Shown here in pieces: positions 13,405-22,192 of a stretch of 24,023 bases of DNA (position 1 is its first letter; every line of letters begins with the position of its first letter). Source of the stretch: a virus. Both the position numbers and the translations under genes were made by a program. The notes under the pieces were generated by a model. It was not told where the DNA came from. It was given only the letters and a program-made list of their open reading frames with translations, and did no database searches. The stretch spans positions 1-24,023 of IMG/VR virus record IMGVR_UViG_3300030098_004376; one strand, 5' to 3'.

Positions 13405-13982
13405 TGATCACCAAAAAGGACATCAGCAAGGGTGCGATTTCCAACACTCACATTTCAAAGAGTGCTGAGATCGACCCTTCCAAATTAAAAGGTGATAAGG
13501 TTGGCTCAATCCTTATTGCCGACAAGGACGGGAAGTATGTACCAAGAAAGATTCGTGGCGATGCAACTTTGCTCCCCAACGGGGAGTTCAAAGTTGCCTC
13601 CACGGCAGATGCTGGTGAGGTAACAGAGCAGGAGGTCCGTAATGCTGGTGGGATAATAGGAAAAGATATCACCACCGGCAGCACGTTGGTCGGTGAGTCG
13701 GACGGCACACCTAAATCGGTACACGTTGGCACCGGAGCAGACGCAATCCCACAACGTGACTCCCAAGGTGATTTGCCAACTCAAGGGTTGGTTTTGACAC
13801 ACCAATCGAGCAACGAGACGGGGAGAGAGGGAAGAGTCATATACGACAACACGACCAAGCAATTTTACTTACACAACGGAACTAGATATGACGAGATAGT
13901 CACCTCAGAAAGTTTTGGGGTAGCAGCAGATCAAGCATTTGATAATAAAAATTTTGACGGAGGCACTTACGCAGGAGGATAG
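13404..13982 (+). CDS. Tail fibre adaptor-like protein, second of four
   Basis: A 192-residue protein with ATG 13404 in a TAATG junction. The N-terminus (DISKGAISNTHISKSAEID) has the same Ile-spaced pattern as the previous protein. The C-terminal half has a GRVIYDNTTKQFYLHNGTRY segment, common in phage fibre proteins, and ends with DGGTYAGG. The next gene ends with DGGTF, so the two share a terminal signature. The last codons contain AGGAGG, the ribosome site for the next gene. A hairpin lies at 13563-13597. The role is probably to connect or trim the fibre assembly. Confidence 0.65.
   Translation: MITKKDISKGAISNTHISKSAEIDPSKLKGDKVGSILIADKDGKYVPRKIRGDATLLPNGEFKVASTADAGEVTEQEVRNAGGIIGKDITTGSTLVGESDGTPKSVHVGTGADAIPQRDSQGDLPTQGLVLTHQSSNETGREGRVIYDNTTKQFYLHNGTRYDEIVTSESFGVAADQAFDNKNFDGGTYAGG
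13563..13597 (+). other. Fifteen-pair hairpin inside the second fibre gene
   Basis: Bases 13563-13571 pair with 13589-13597 (9 bp) and 13572-13577 with 13581-13586 (6 bp, CTCCCC with GGGGAG). All pairs are Watson-Crick, with a 2-base bulge and a 3-base AAC loop. It is not followed by a T run. Confidence 0.55.
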
Positions 13983-13984
13983 CA

Positions 13985-14875
13985 ATGGCAAATGTAATTC
14001 AAATTAAACGAAACACCTACACCTCAACGGGTGATCCAACCACATTGGCATATGGCGAGTTGGGGTGGAACAACAACAACGGCAATGGTGGCAATCTTTG
14101 GATTGGTTCTCAGCGAGACAACAATAATCCAACGACGATAACCGAGGAGTTGATAAACAAGCCGGTTGTAGGAACAAGCAGTCAAATTGACGTAACTGAA
14201 TCTGCTAGTGCATTTACGGTTGGGCTAACCGCAAACCCAACGGTTAGTGGCAATTTAACTGTAACGGGCAATTTGCAAGTTGATGGTACAACCACAACCA
14301 TTAACTCAACTACTGTAACTATAGATGACAAAACTTTTGTTGTAGCTGATGGTGCAAATGCCTCTGCAAGCGATGGTGCGGGGTTTTTAGTAAGTGATGT
14401 TGCGTCACTCCTTTACGAACATAACGGTACAAAGTGGGAAGCTAAAGTAGGTGGCAGTTACGCTACTTTTAAGGCAGCGACATTTGAGGGGAATCTTACC
14501 GGAAATGTTACTGGGAATGTTACTGGAGACATAACTGGGGATGTCACAGGAAATGCAGATACCGCAACAGCATTAGAAACTGCCAGAACAATTGGCGGGG
14601 TTAGTTTCAACGGAACTGCCAACATAAATTTGCCGGGTGTAAATACTGCTGGAAATCAAAACACAACAGGCAACGCCGCTACTGCAACCGCACTAGCAAC
14701 TGCCAGAACGATTGGCGGTGTTAGCTTTGATGGCACAGCAAATATAAATTTGCCGGGAGTTAACGCAGTCGGAAACCAAAACACTACCGGATCATCTGCT
14801 AGTTGCACGGGTAACGCAGCAACAGTTACCAACGGACTTTATACAAATAGCACAATAGACGGCGGCACGTTCTAA
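13985..14875 (+). CDS. Tail fibre protein with 40-residue repeats, third of four
   Basis: A 296-residue protein; AGGAGG at 13973-13978 lies six bases before ATG 13985. The N-terminus (IQIKRNTYTSTGDPTTLAYG, then GNLWIG) resembles the N-terminal domain of the major tropism determinant family and many fibre adaptors. The centre has TVSGNLTVTGNLQVDGTTTT and GNVTGNVTGDITGDVTGN repeats. The last third has two tandem copies of a 40-residue unit with ARTIGGVSF and GTANINLPGVN, a motif frequent in long tail fibres. It ends DGGTF. It probably forms a trimeric shaft segment or a receptor-binding arm. Confidence 0.75.
   Translation: MANVIQIKRNTYTSTGDPTTLAYGELGWNNNNGNGGNLWIGSQRDNNNPTTITEELINKPVVGTSSQIDVTESASAFTVGLTANPTVSGNLTVTGNLQVDGTTTTINSTTVTIDDKTFVVADGANASASDGAGFLVSDVASLLYEHNGTKWEAKVGGSYATFKAATFEGNLTGNVTGNVTGDITGDVTGNADTATALETARTIGGVSFNGTANINLPGVNTAGNQNTTGNAATATALATARTIGGVSFDGTANINLPGVNAVGNQNTTGSSASCTGNAATVTNGLYTNSTIDGGTF
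14581..14820 (+). repeat. Two tandem 120-bp units in the third fibre gene
   Basis: Units 14581-14700 and 14701-14820 align in the same register; clear base-level similarity covers about the first 90-100 bases of each and then fades. Each encodes a 40-residue ARTIGGVSF/INLPGVN unit. The repeats are a natural site for unit gain or loss by recombination. Confidence 0.75.
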
Positions 14876-17800
14876 TGCCTAACACCATAAAAATAAAAAG
14901 CAGTACAACTGCTGGAAACACTCCTTCATTACAAGAAGGAGAATTAGGTGTTAACATTGAAGATGCTAAATTGTGGGTTGGTGATGGCAGTAATAATGTG
15001 CTGCTTAACCCAACTGCCAGCACTAATGCCGACACGCTAGACAATTTAGACTCCACTCAGTTTGTCCGAGCAGATGTTGATGACACGGTAAGCAAACAAT
15101 TAACTTTTCCATCGGGCGTTGGCGATAGACCTATTTTACAAGGTGGTTTTTATTCAAGGCTTACCGGTGATGGAGATGCAGATATTTGGGGCATTAGTGA
15201 AACTTTTTATCCATCGCATTCAACCAACGGTAATGCTTGGGGCATTCGTTGGTCATCTTCTCCAAATGAAATTCAGTTTGTGGGGAATGGCTCAAACAAA
15301 TTTAGAATTGATTTAGATACCGCTGGTAAAGTCTACTATGACGATAATGAATTATTCACGGTAGCTGGTGGCACACTCACGGGTCAGTTGCAAATCACAG
15401 AAAACGGCAACGGGGTGAAAGTATCCTCAAAGTTTTCTAATACCAGCACAGCATCGGGGGCGTTCCAAGAGATTCAAGGTTGGTCAGGCGCAGGGTACTG
15501 GAGGCTTGGTGTTGCGAACGAAAACTATAGCTCATCAGTATGGCGAAAAACTACTTGGTTGTATTCGCACGGTGGCTCACTTGTGTTGGGGGCAAACAAC
15601 TCTGACAGGGCGTGGCTAACTACAACATCCTTTTACCCATCAACAAGCGGACATGATCTAGGGACGAATGCTCAACGGTGGCAGTTGTACGCTACTAGCG
15701 GAGACGTTAGTGGAAACCTAACCGTAGCTGGCAGTTGCACGTTTGCCGCCTTGTCTGGAACGACAGGAACCTTTAGTGGTGCTGTAACAGTCACAGGATC
15801 AGGCCATGACAACGCCACTTTAAGTATAACCAACACCGCAAATTCAAATGCCAGATTGCTACTAAACTCAGGTCACGGTAATTGGTCTGTATGCAATAGC
15901 GACACAATAGGAGACGCTTTAGAGTTTAGAGACGAAAGTGCAGGTGCAACAAGGCTTTCAATTTCATCTGCTGGAACTGTTACCGTTAACAACAACCTGA
16001 CCGTGGTTGGGTCAGCATCGCTATCTACTGACGGTAGTTGGGTGAACATTGGAGGCGCAAATGTATTTCGCAAGTCCGCTGGTTTTCTTTATTTTGGTAA
16101 CGCAAATTTTGGCAGCGGATTATATACTAGAATAAATATCCGCATGGAAAGCGGTTATAATATTAGCCCTTATTCCTCTAGCCCATCTTCGTCTACAACT
16201 TTAGGAACTTCTGCAAATAGGTGGCCGACTATATATGGTGTGGCTGGCAGCTTCTCTGGTCAGGTTACGGCAGCGACATTGAAGTCAACGGGTACTATTA
16301 TTTTAAACAATAATACAACCCCTAGTACCGCTGGCGGCGAAGCATTTCTTTATAAACATAGCTCAAATGGAACTGTCTTGAGCGGGTATAACGCCAGCAT
16401 AGAAACTGGGAGTGCTGGGTCAAGGTCGGTTGCGTTGTCTGTCAGTAGTGCTGGAACTGTTACTGTTAACAACAACTTAACGGTAGCTGGCAGTTGCACG
16501 TTTGCTGCTCTGTCTGGAACGACAGGAACCTTTAGTGGAAAAGTAACTTCTCCAAACTTATCCAATAAATACCACATACCAAACACAGGGGGTTCTGCCT
16601 CTTGGATTAAACTAGGTAATTTAAACACCTCCCAATCTGGTAGAAATGTATTTTTAAGGATTGTTAGCGCAAGTGGCTATAATGCTCTTGAAAGCCAAAA
16701 CACAGTAGTAGATGTTTATTTTAGAACCTCTAACGGTAGCTCAAGTCAAAGCGGCGATGGTACAGATGGAGGTAGCTTTTATGGGTCAGCAAGATCGCAA
16801 AGGCATACTGCGTTAGGCGGTAACACAAATTCTCCTTCTGTCATACGAATAGTTCAAGTCTCTAATACCAGTTACGACTTTTATGGTTCGTTTAATACTT
16901 TTGTTGGAACTGGCTCATTTTATGAAGTTACAACAAGCACTAGCGATACATGGACGAATAGTGGGACTACTGTTTCTGAGCCGACAACAGGGACGCTAAT
17001 AAATACATACCCTTTAGCAATACCCAAAGGCGCAGGCTTATCTGGCAAGGTGACTGTTTGGGATGGTACTAATAGTTTAAGCTACGATACTAATTTAAAT
17101 TGGGATTTCTCAAATGATAGATTAGGAATTGGGACATCCGCACCAGCCGCAAAGCTAGATATTTACCATAACGGCGGATTCACAAACGATGTTCCTACCG
17201 CAAGAATTTACCACAGAAATTATCCAGATTCTGGCAATAGCCGAGTTGCTGCTTTAGACATAAATGTTGGAATGTCCAATGCCGATTTGTTCCATCACGG
17301 ATATGTTCAGCTTTATAATCATTTCACAGGAGGGGCTTACAATTCTCCTAGACTATATTTTAGTTCCAATTCGTATAATAGCTCAACTAACCATAGACAA
17401 TGGTGGGGCATACAAGCACTAGCGGACACTACTGCGACAGGAGATAGGTTGGCATTTACTTGTGATTTGTCTTCCACTAATCCGACTGCCACGCCAGTTC
17501 ACATAATGTCGCTACTGACTAACGGTCGGTGTGGTATTGGGGTTACTGCCCCCAGCGCAAAGCTCCATGTGGTTGGTGATGCTTTTATAGACAACACGGG
17601 AACAACAGGGGGTCTAACTGTAAAAGCCACTAGTAATGCCAACATCACACTTCAGAACGCACAGAACACAGGGTACAACGCAGTCCTAGCTGCTCATTAC
17701 AATTGGACAACCCCAATGACGTTGAGCGGATATGGGGCTACTGTATTGGCGATGAACTCAGGCATACAAAAAACATTACTGTATGCAAACAACGCTGAAC

Positions 17801-20800
17801 GGGTACGAATAACTGCTACTGGCGTTGGAATAGGTTTGGGAGGTTCTGACCCCAGCGCAAAGCTACACGTTAACGGCGGTAGTAAGTTTTTAGGTGGAGG
17901 CGATTATACGAACATTGAGCGGGTAACGACTACCGATACTAACTTTAGCCTTTATGTTACCAGCACAAGCACAGCCTCTAATCAAGGGATAGCTAAGTTT
18001 ACTCATAGCGCAACCGCTGGGACTGCTGGTAGTGGGACAGAGACAGCCGTAATAGCCAGAGATAAATCATACTTTTATTCAAAACTTGGGGTAGGCTTAA
18101 ATAATCCAAGCGTAAGTTTAGACATTGCAAGCACAGATGCCGCTCCAATAAAACTATACCGCAACTCTGGTAATTGTTCTGTCCATATTAAAAATAGCGG
18201 TGACGATGTATATTTAGGAGTAAACTCATACAACAACGTCTGTTTAGGGCATCAGCTAGATCAGACGGCAGCACCATTTCAGTTGCGACCTTCTACTGGA
18301 AATTTGGGTTTAGGTACTGCCTCAGCGCAGGATAAACTCAACATACATGACAGCAGTTCCTCTGCGAATTTAGGTTTAAAAATAACAAGAGGCAGTCAGA
18401 CTCATGGGCTGCGGCTAGGGGTAAACGACAGTCATGCTTTTTTATGGACAGACCAAAGTCAAGACCTTGCTTTTGCAAATAACGACTCAGAGAGACTGAC
18501 TATAAAAGCCAGCACGGGCTATGTGCAAGTGCATCAGCGGTTGGGAATCGGAACGGCAAGTCCAGAGGGATTATTGTCCTTCAAAGCTGACGAGTCTAAT
18601 ACCCCAAAAATCCGATTCCAAAATCAACATTCGGATAATGCTGATGCTGCAATATCAACATACGACGATACATCGGGAACAACTGTTTTAATAGGGTCTA
18701 ATTTATATATTAACAGTAGCGGATCAACGACTCGCTTTAATACGGGAGAGGAGTCCGCAGGATTTAGGGCTGACAGAGGCGGCTTGCTTCAATTTTATAC
18801 TGGCGAAACAGGGGCAACAGCTACTGAACGGATACGGGTGACTGCTGGCGGGTCTGTTGGCATCGGAGTTACCGCCCCCAGCGCAAAGCTACACGTTACT
18901 GGGTCAGCAATATTCAGCGGGGCAACTTCTTGGGCGGGGAACGACACTCAGACTTGTGCGATATATTTAAATAATACTGGGCGTGGGCTATACGGGAATT
19001 TTTCCAACTACGCAAGAAACCTAGTCAAAGCTAGCTCTAACTACGTTGAAGTAGGGCAGAACTCTACTTTAGTATATGGAGTAAAATTTATAGTAGGTTC
19101 TAACGCACCTAACGGATTCATGTTCCAGAGTAACATTGGTGGAACAATGACTACTCACATGGGCATAAGAGGTGATACGGGTTCGGTCGGCATCGGAACT
19201 GGAGGTACTGCCCCATACGCATACGACACCACAGCGACCAAATTTGAGGTTTCCACAGGCACAACTACTGTTGGCGAGGTTGAGGTCGCTAGGTTCAGAG
19301 GTGGCGATGATGCTGATACTGGTGCGGCTGTAGTTAGAATTACCAACGACAATGATCGGGGGTTGGTTCTGAAGGGAGGCAGAGTAGGAGGAAGTGGGAG
19401 TGCTGCGGCCTTTGCCGACATAGGTGTTGCTTCATGGGATGGTAGTTTTACGAGAGGCATTCGGATTGATGGGGCTGGTCGGTGTGGCATCGGGACGGCA
19501 TCTCCCAGCGCAAAGCTCCATGTGAAATCGTCTGGAGGCAGCACATATCCAATACGGGTCATGGCTTCCGATGGTAGCGACTTGGGTGGAATTTACGAAG
19601 ACAATGGTGGTAATGGAGAGTTTTGGTTAAGGAACGCCGCTGGCACAACTAGGGTAAAACTAAATACACATGGTGATAGTTTCATAAACACGGCTGGGTA
19701 TGGGCTGGGGGTGGGTACGGTAAGTCCGACTAATACACTCACAGTAACAAGCGGCTCTCAATATACTAGAGCGTATCTATCTCAAACAGCAGACATCCAT
19801 ATCGCCAACACAAGCGGAAGTGGAGTTGGTTCTTATGCTGGAGCTATTAGTTTTTGCAGCACCGCCGAGGCTAACCTCCAAGCTGCCTCTATAGCTGCGA
19901 TCCAAACTGGGTCAGATCAGAACCAAATAGGGCTAACATTTAACACACAAGTAAGCACGGCTGGTTCTACTGATTTAGCAGAAGCAGTCCGAATAAAGCA
20001 TGATGGATCGGTTGGCATCGGAGCTTCCCCATCATACACTTTTGATGTCTACAAATCCGTCACGGGCAACTGGTTGTCCCGCATACACAACACAGCCACT
20101 AGCGGTAACTCAAGTGGTCTGTTGGTGCGTATGGATGAGCAAGGAAGTACGGGTGTAGCTTTCGGTGTTTATGCAAATGGGGGGTATAAATTCAGAGTAG
20201 AGCCAGACGGTGAGACACAAATATGGAGCGGATCGGCTTATACTACTCATCTGAATTATCAAAACACAGGTAGCCACTACATCTCTACTGGGAATAGCGG
20301 GTTTACCATTTTTAGAGGGTCATCAAACGGCGTGACCGCCATGAGGGTCAACGGTGACGGTAAGGTTTCCATCAACTCCAGTAGCAATGCGGGTTATAAT
20401 TTGCACGTTACTGGGTCAGCGTGCATTAGCACAACGGGAACTGCATTAAAGTTAGAGCGCAGCGACAGCCCTTATGGCACGGCGCTTCAGCTTGCAAACT
20501 CGTCTGGACTTGAATGGGAAATTAAAAACTCTGCTGCTGGAGGTAATACTGGTGAACTGGCATTCCGATCTTACAACGGTTCTGGATGGGATAATCGGGT
20601 ATCAATTCAGCAGGACGGTGATGTAGATATTTTAAACAGACTCGGCGTAGGTGGCGTACACAGCAATAGCTACGGTCTATATGTTCATGGGACTAGCTAC
20701 TTTGGAGACAACATTTTCGGAGCGGACGCAGATAAATACGCTCAATTTGGCCGTGCTAGAGTTGGGTACATAGGTCATTCGGATTACGCAGGGTTTGCTC

Positions 20801-21531
20801 ATCGGGATCAATCCTCCAGCACTAACTACGCACTAATTCAGTCTAGCATCGGTGATACGTTTGTGAACTCTGCCTCTGGCAAATCTATATTTTTTAGGCA
20901 AAACAATAGTGACTCAGGCATAATAAATGGCGATCAAAATTGGGGCATAGGAACTATTTCACCGGGTTCTTACAAACTGTATGTAAATGGCACTAGCTAT
21001 TTTTCTGGAGCAGCAGAGTTTGACGGGGGAATAAAAGACAAGGACGGGAGTTTAGGCACTAACGGCCATGTACTGCACACCAATGGATCGGATGTTTATT
21101 GGGCAGCGGCAAGCGGAGGAAGTAGTTACTCCTTACCAACCGCATCATCTTCCACCAAAGGCGGGATTAAAATTGATGGGAGCGATTTCACCGTAAACTC
21201 TAGCACGGCGGTGATGACTCTGCATAGCTCAGTTACCAAACGGTATTCTGGGTATTTGCAAATGGACAGTAGTGGCAATGAGCAGTACACCATTAATCAC
21301 GGGCTAGGAACACAAGACGTTATAGTTCAAGTACGGAGATATGCAGGATCGGGTAGCACACGGGCGCAAAGGTTTAGTAATGATGAAGGCACTCATCTGG
21401 ACATGGGCGTGGAGTGTAAAGTTGTACCATGCGATGCCAACGGAGGTATGAGTTCTAATTATGTGTCATTAGATTTTAGCGATTTTAATTATTCAAATGG
21501 AGACTACGTTTACTTCACCATAATAGGATAA
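14875..21531 (+). CDS. Giant tail fibre / adhesin, 2218 residues
   Basis: The largest gene in the window, in a TAATG junction with the previous gene. The N-terminus (NTIKIKSSTTAGNTPSLQEG, then GELGVN and KLWVGDGSNN) is a second copy of the tropism-determinant-like attachment domain. Residues about 90-750 hold blocks such as WGISETFYPSH and NNNLTVAGSCTFAAL. From about residue 749 to 2023, about fourteen units follow a GIG-x-x-x-P-x-x-KLHV theme (for example GIGTASPSAKLHV), a beta-helical shaft pattern. The C-terminal domain (about 2125-2218) has YTINHGLGTQDVIVQVR and probably binds the receptor. No S74-type self-cleaving chaperone with its usual SDERLK motif is seen. Its very large size suggests a long fibre or a spike recognising a polymer on the host. 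Confidence 0.85.
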   Translation: MPNTIKIKSSTTAGNTPSLQEGELGVNIEDAKLWVGDGSNNVLLNPTASTNADTLDNLDSTQFVRADVDDTVSKQLTFPSGVGDRPILQGGFYSRLTGDGDADIWGISETFYPSHSTNGNAWGIRWSSSPNEIQFVGNGSNKFRIDLDTAGKVYYDDNELFTVAGGTLTGQLQITENGNGVKVSSKFSNTSTASGAFQEIQGWSGAGYWRLGVANENYSSSVWRKTTWLYSHGGSLVLGANNSDRAWLTTTSFYPSTSGHDLGTNAQRWQLYATSGDVSGNLTVAGSCTFAALSGTTGTFSGAVTVTGSGHDNATLSITNTANSNARLLLNSGHGNWSVCNSDTIGDALEFRDESAGATRLSISSAGTVTVNNNLTVVGSASLSTDGSWVNIGGANVFRKSAGFLYFGNANFGSGLYTRINIRMESGYNISPYSSSPSSSTTLGTSANRWPTIYGVAGSFSGQVTAATLKSTGTIILNNNTTPSTAGGEAFLYKHSSNGTVLSGYNASIETGSAGSRSVALSVSSAGTVTVNNNLTVAGSCTFAALSGTTGTFSGKVTSPNLSNKYHIPNTGGSASWIKLGNLNTSQSGRNVFLRIVSASGYNALESQNTVVDVYFRTSNGSSSQSGDGTDGGSFYGSARSQRHTALGGNTNSPSVIRIVQVSNTSYDFYGSFNTFVGTGSFYEVTTSTSDTWTNSGTTVSEPTTGTLINTYPLAIPKGAGLSGKVTVWDGTNSLSYDTNLNWDFSNDRLGIGTSAPAAKLDIYHNGGFTNDVPTARIYHRNYPDSGNSRVAALDINVGMSNADLFHHGYVQLYNHFTGGAYNSPRLYFSSNSYNSSTNHRQWWGIQALADTTATGDRLAFTCDLSSTNPTATPVHIMSLLTNGRCGIGVTAPSAKLHVVGDAFIDNTGTTGGLTVKATSNANITLQNAQNTGYNAVLAAHYNWTTPMTLSGYGATVLAMNSGIQKTLLYANNAERVRITATGVGIGLGGSDPSAKLHVNGGSKFLGGGDYTNIERVTTTDTNFSLYVTSTSTASNQGIAKFTHSATAGTAGSGTETAVIARDKSYFYSKLGVGLNNPSVSLDIASTDAAPIKLYRNSGNCSVHIKNSGDDVYLGVNSYNNVCLGHQLDQTAAPFQLRPSTGNLGLGTASAQDKLNIHDSSSSANLGLKITRGSQTHGLRLGVNDSHAFLWTDQSQDLAFANNDSERLTIKASTGYVQVHQRLGIGTASPEGLLSFKADESNTPKIRFQNQHSDNADAAISTYDDTSGTTVLIGSNLYINSSGSTTRFNTGEESAGFRADRGGLLQFYTGETGATATERIRVTAGGSVGIGVTAPSAKLHVTGSAIFSGATSWAGNDTQTCAIYLNNTGRGLYGNFSNYARNLVKASSNYVEVGQNSTLVYGVKFIVGSNAPNGFMFQSNIGGTMTTHMGIRGDTGSVGIGTGGTAPYAYDTTATKFEVSTGTTTVGEVEVARFRGGDDADTGAAVVRITNDNDRGLVLKGGRVGGSGSAAAFADIGVASWDGSFTRGIRIDGAGRCGIGTASPSAKLHVKSSGGSTYPIRVMASDGSDLGGIYEDNGGNGEFWLRNAAGTTRVKLNTHGDSFINTAGYGLGVGTVSPTNTLTVTSGSQYTRAYLSQTADIHIANTSGSGVGSYAGAISFCSTAEANLQAASIAAIQTGSDQNQIGLTFNTQVSTAGSTDLAEAVRIKHDGSVGIGASPSYTFDVYKSVTGNWLSRIHNTATSGNSSGLLVRMDEQGSTGVAFGVYANGGYKFRVEPDGETQIWSGSAYTTHLNYQNTGSHYISTGNSGFTIFRGSSNGVTAMRVNGDGKVSINSSSNAGYNLHVTGSACISTTGTALKLERSDSPYGTALQLANSSGLEWEIKNSAAGGNTGELAFRSYNGSGWDNRVSIQQDGDVDILNRLGVGGVHSNSYGLYVHGTSYFGDNIFGADADKYAQFGRARVGYIGHSDYAGFAHRDQSSSTNYALIQSSIGDTFVNSASGKSIFFRQNNSDSGIINGDQNWGIGTISPGSYKLYVNGTSYFSGAAEFDGGIKDKDGSLGTNGHVLHTNGSDVYWAAASGGSSYSLPTASSSTKGGIKIDGSDFTVNSSTAVMTLHSSVTKRYSGYLQMDSSGNEQYTINHGLGTQDVIVQVRRYAGSGSTRAQRFSNDEGTHLDMGVECKVVPCDANGGMSSNYVSLDFSDFNYSNGDYVYFTIIG
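15724..15779 (+). repeat. 56-bp direct repeat, copy 1
   Basis: Encodes VAGSCTFAALSGTTGTFSG. It differs from copy 2 (16483-16538) at three bases out of 56 by eye. Confidence 0.8.
16483..16538 (+). repeat. 56-bp direct repeat, copy 2
   Basis: The second copy of the 15724-15779 repeat, preceded in both places by a related AGTVTVNNNLTV or GNLTV coding stretch. High base identity, where only protein similarity is needed, suggests a recent duplication or gene conversion. Confidence 0.8.
17119..20999 (+). repeat. Array of about 14 shaft-repeat units in the giant fibre
   Basis: Units of varying length share GIG, a proline and KLHV-like residues. Several keep near-identical DNA (CCCAGCGCAAAGCT at about 17550, 17852, 18878 and 19504). 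Confidence 0.75.
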
Positions 21532-21749
21532 TGAAACCGAAACTAGGCAGAGTTTATAAAGTTGAAAACGCCAACCCCAAATGGGGAGCGAACACCAACT
21601 ATAAATACATAAAGGTAAGGGATACTTGGGGCGTTGAAATGCACCTAATGTTTACTGACCGTGAGTTACTGGCGGCTGAGAAACGTGCTGGCAAGAATCC
21701 AGAGGATAAGGTGCGGAGGATTAGTTTTAAGGAGTGGCTTAAACGGTGA
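21531..21749 (+). CDS. Small basic hypothetical protein after the fibre
   Basis: A 72-residue, Lys/Arg-rich soluble protein in a TAATG junction with the giant fibre and a GTGA overlap with the next gene. The middle has YIKVRDTWGVEMHLMFTDREL followed by RAGKNPEDK, a compact beta-alpha fold by eye. No known motif was recognised. Its position could suggest a fibre assembly or chaperone-like helper, but this is only context. Confidence 0.7.
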   Translation: MKPKLGRVYKVENANPKWGANTNYKYIKVRDTWGVEMHLMFTDRELLAAEKRAGKNPEDKVRRISFKEWLKR

Positions 21750-22192
21750 ACACTAATGTAGTCCAGCAGTTGTCTGATCCTGCCGTCCTTGAGGGGGTTG
21801 CACAATCTCTCATAGGAGATTGGATTTGGCTGTTTGTTGCTGGTGTTGCCGTCCTTCTGTTTAGAGAAATTATACAAGAATTTGCTGCTGGGTTAGGAGT
21901 TTACTTTTCACGCCAATGGGCTGTTGACGAGATTGTATATCTTAACGGAAGGCAAGCGAGGATCGCTCGTATAGGCATGGTTGAGACTACGTTTTACATG
22001 GGTGATAGAGCGGTTGATTTAGGATTTGCAGGGACGGTGATGAAAGTTCGTAACACAGCATTGAGAGATATAACTTGTGAGAAAATTCTTACAAACCATG
22101 CCCCGCCTTACCTTCCGAAAGGGGGAGAAGGTGGTGCGGTGAAAGTGGAGTTGGTGGAAAAAAAGAAACCATCCCCAAGGAGAAAGCCATGA
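21746..22192 (+). CDS. Truncated MscS-channel-like membrane protein
   Basis: A 148-residue protein starting at GTG 21746 (GTGA overlap). A single transmembrane helix lies at about 24-45 (DWIWLFVAGVAVLLFREI), followed by FAAGLGVYFSRQWAVDEIVYL and a small beta domain. From memory, E. coli MscS has [21 protein letters not shown] at the end of its pore helix and start of its beta domain. The two line up without gaps, and a GG/NG turn, an Ile/Val-rich strand and a TT pair follow in both. A VRNTALRD segment takes the place of the MscS IPN-type loop. It lacks the first two MscS helices and the C-terminal domain, and ends in a basic tail (KKKPSPRRKP). It may form a membrane pore or bind a host channel. 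Role unknown; lysis or osmotic control are guesses. Confidence 0.7.
   Translation: MNTNVVQQLSDPAVLEGVAQSLIGDWIWLFVAGVAVLLFREIIQEFAAGLGVYFSRQWAVDEIVYLNGRQARIARIGMVETTFYMGDRAVDLGFAGTVMKVRNTALRDITCEKILTNHAPPYLPKGGEGGAVKVELVEKKKPSPRRKP

Noticed and set aside
14581-14820. CRISPR-like or insertion sequence repeats
   Set aside because: The repeats are long, tandem and in frame within a fibre gene, with no spacers and no inverted ends.
19155-19562. A 135-codon minus-strand ORF inside the giant fibre
   Set aside because: It is the shadow of repetitive fibre coding DNA, with no promoter or ribosome site and biased composition.
13985-21531. Diversity-generating retroelement, because two fibre proteins have tropism-determinant-like N-termini
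   Set aside because: No reverse transcriptase, template repeat or C-type lectin-like variable end was seen; the shared domain is only an attachment module.
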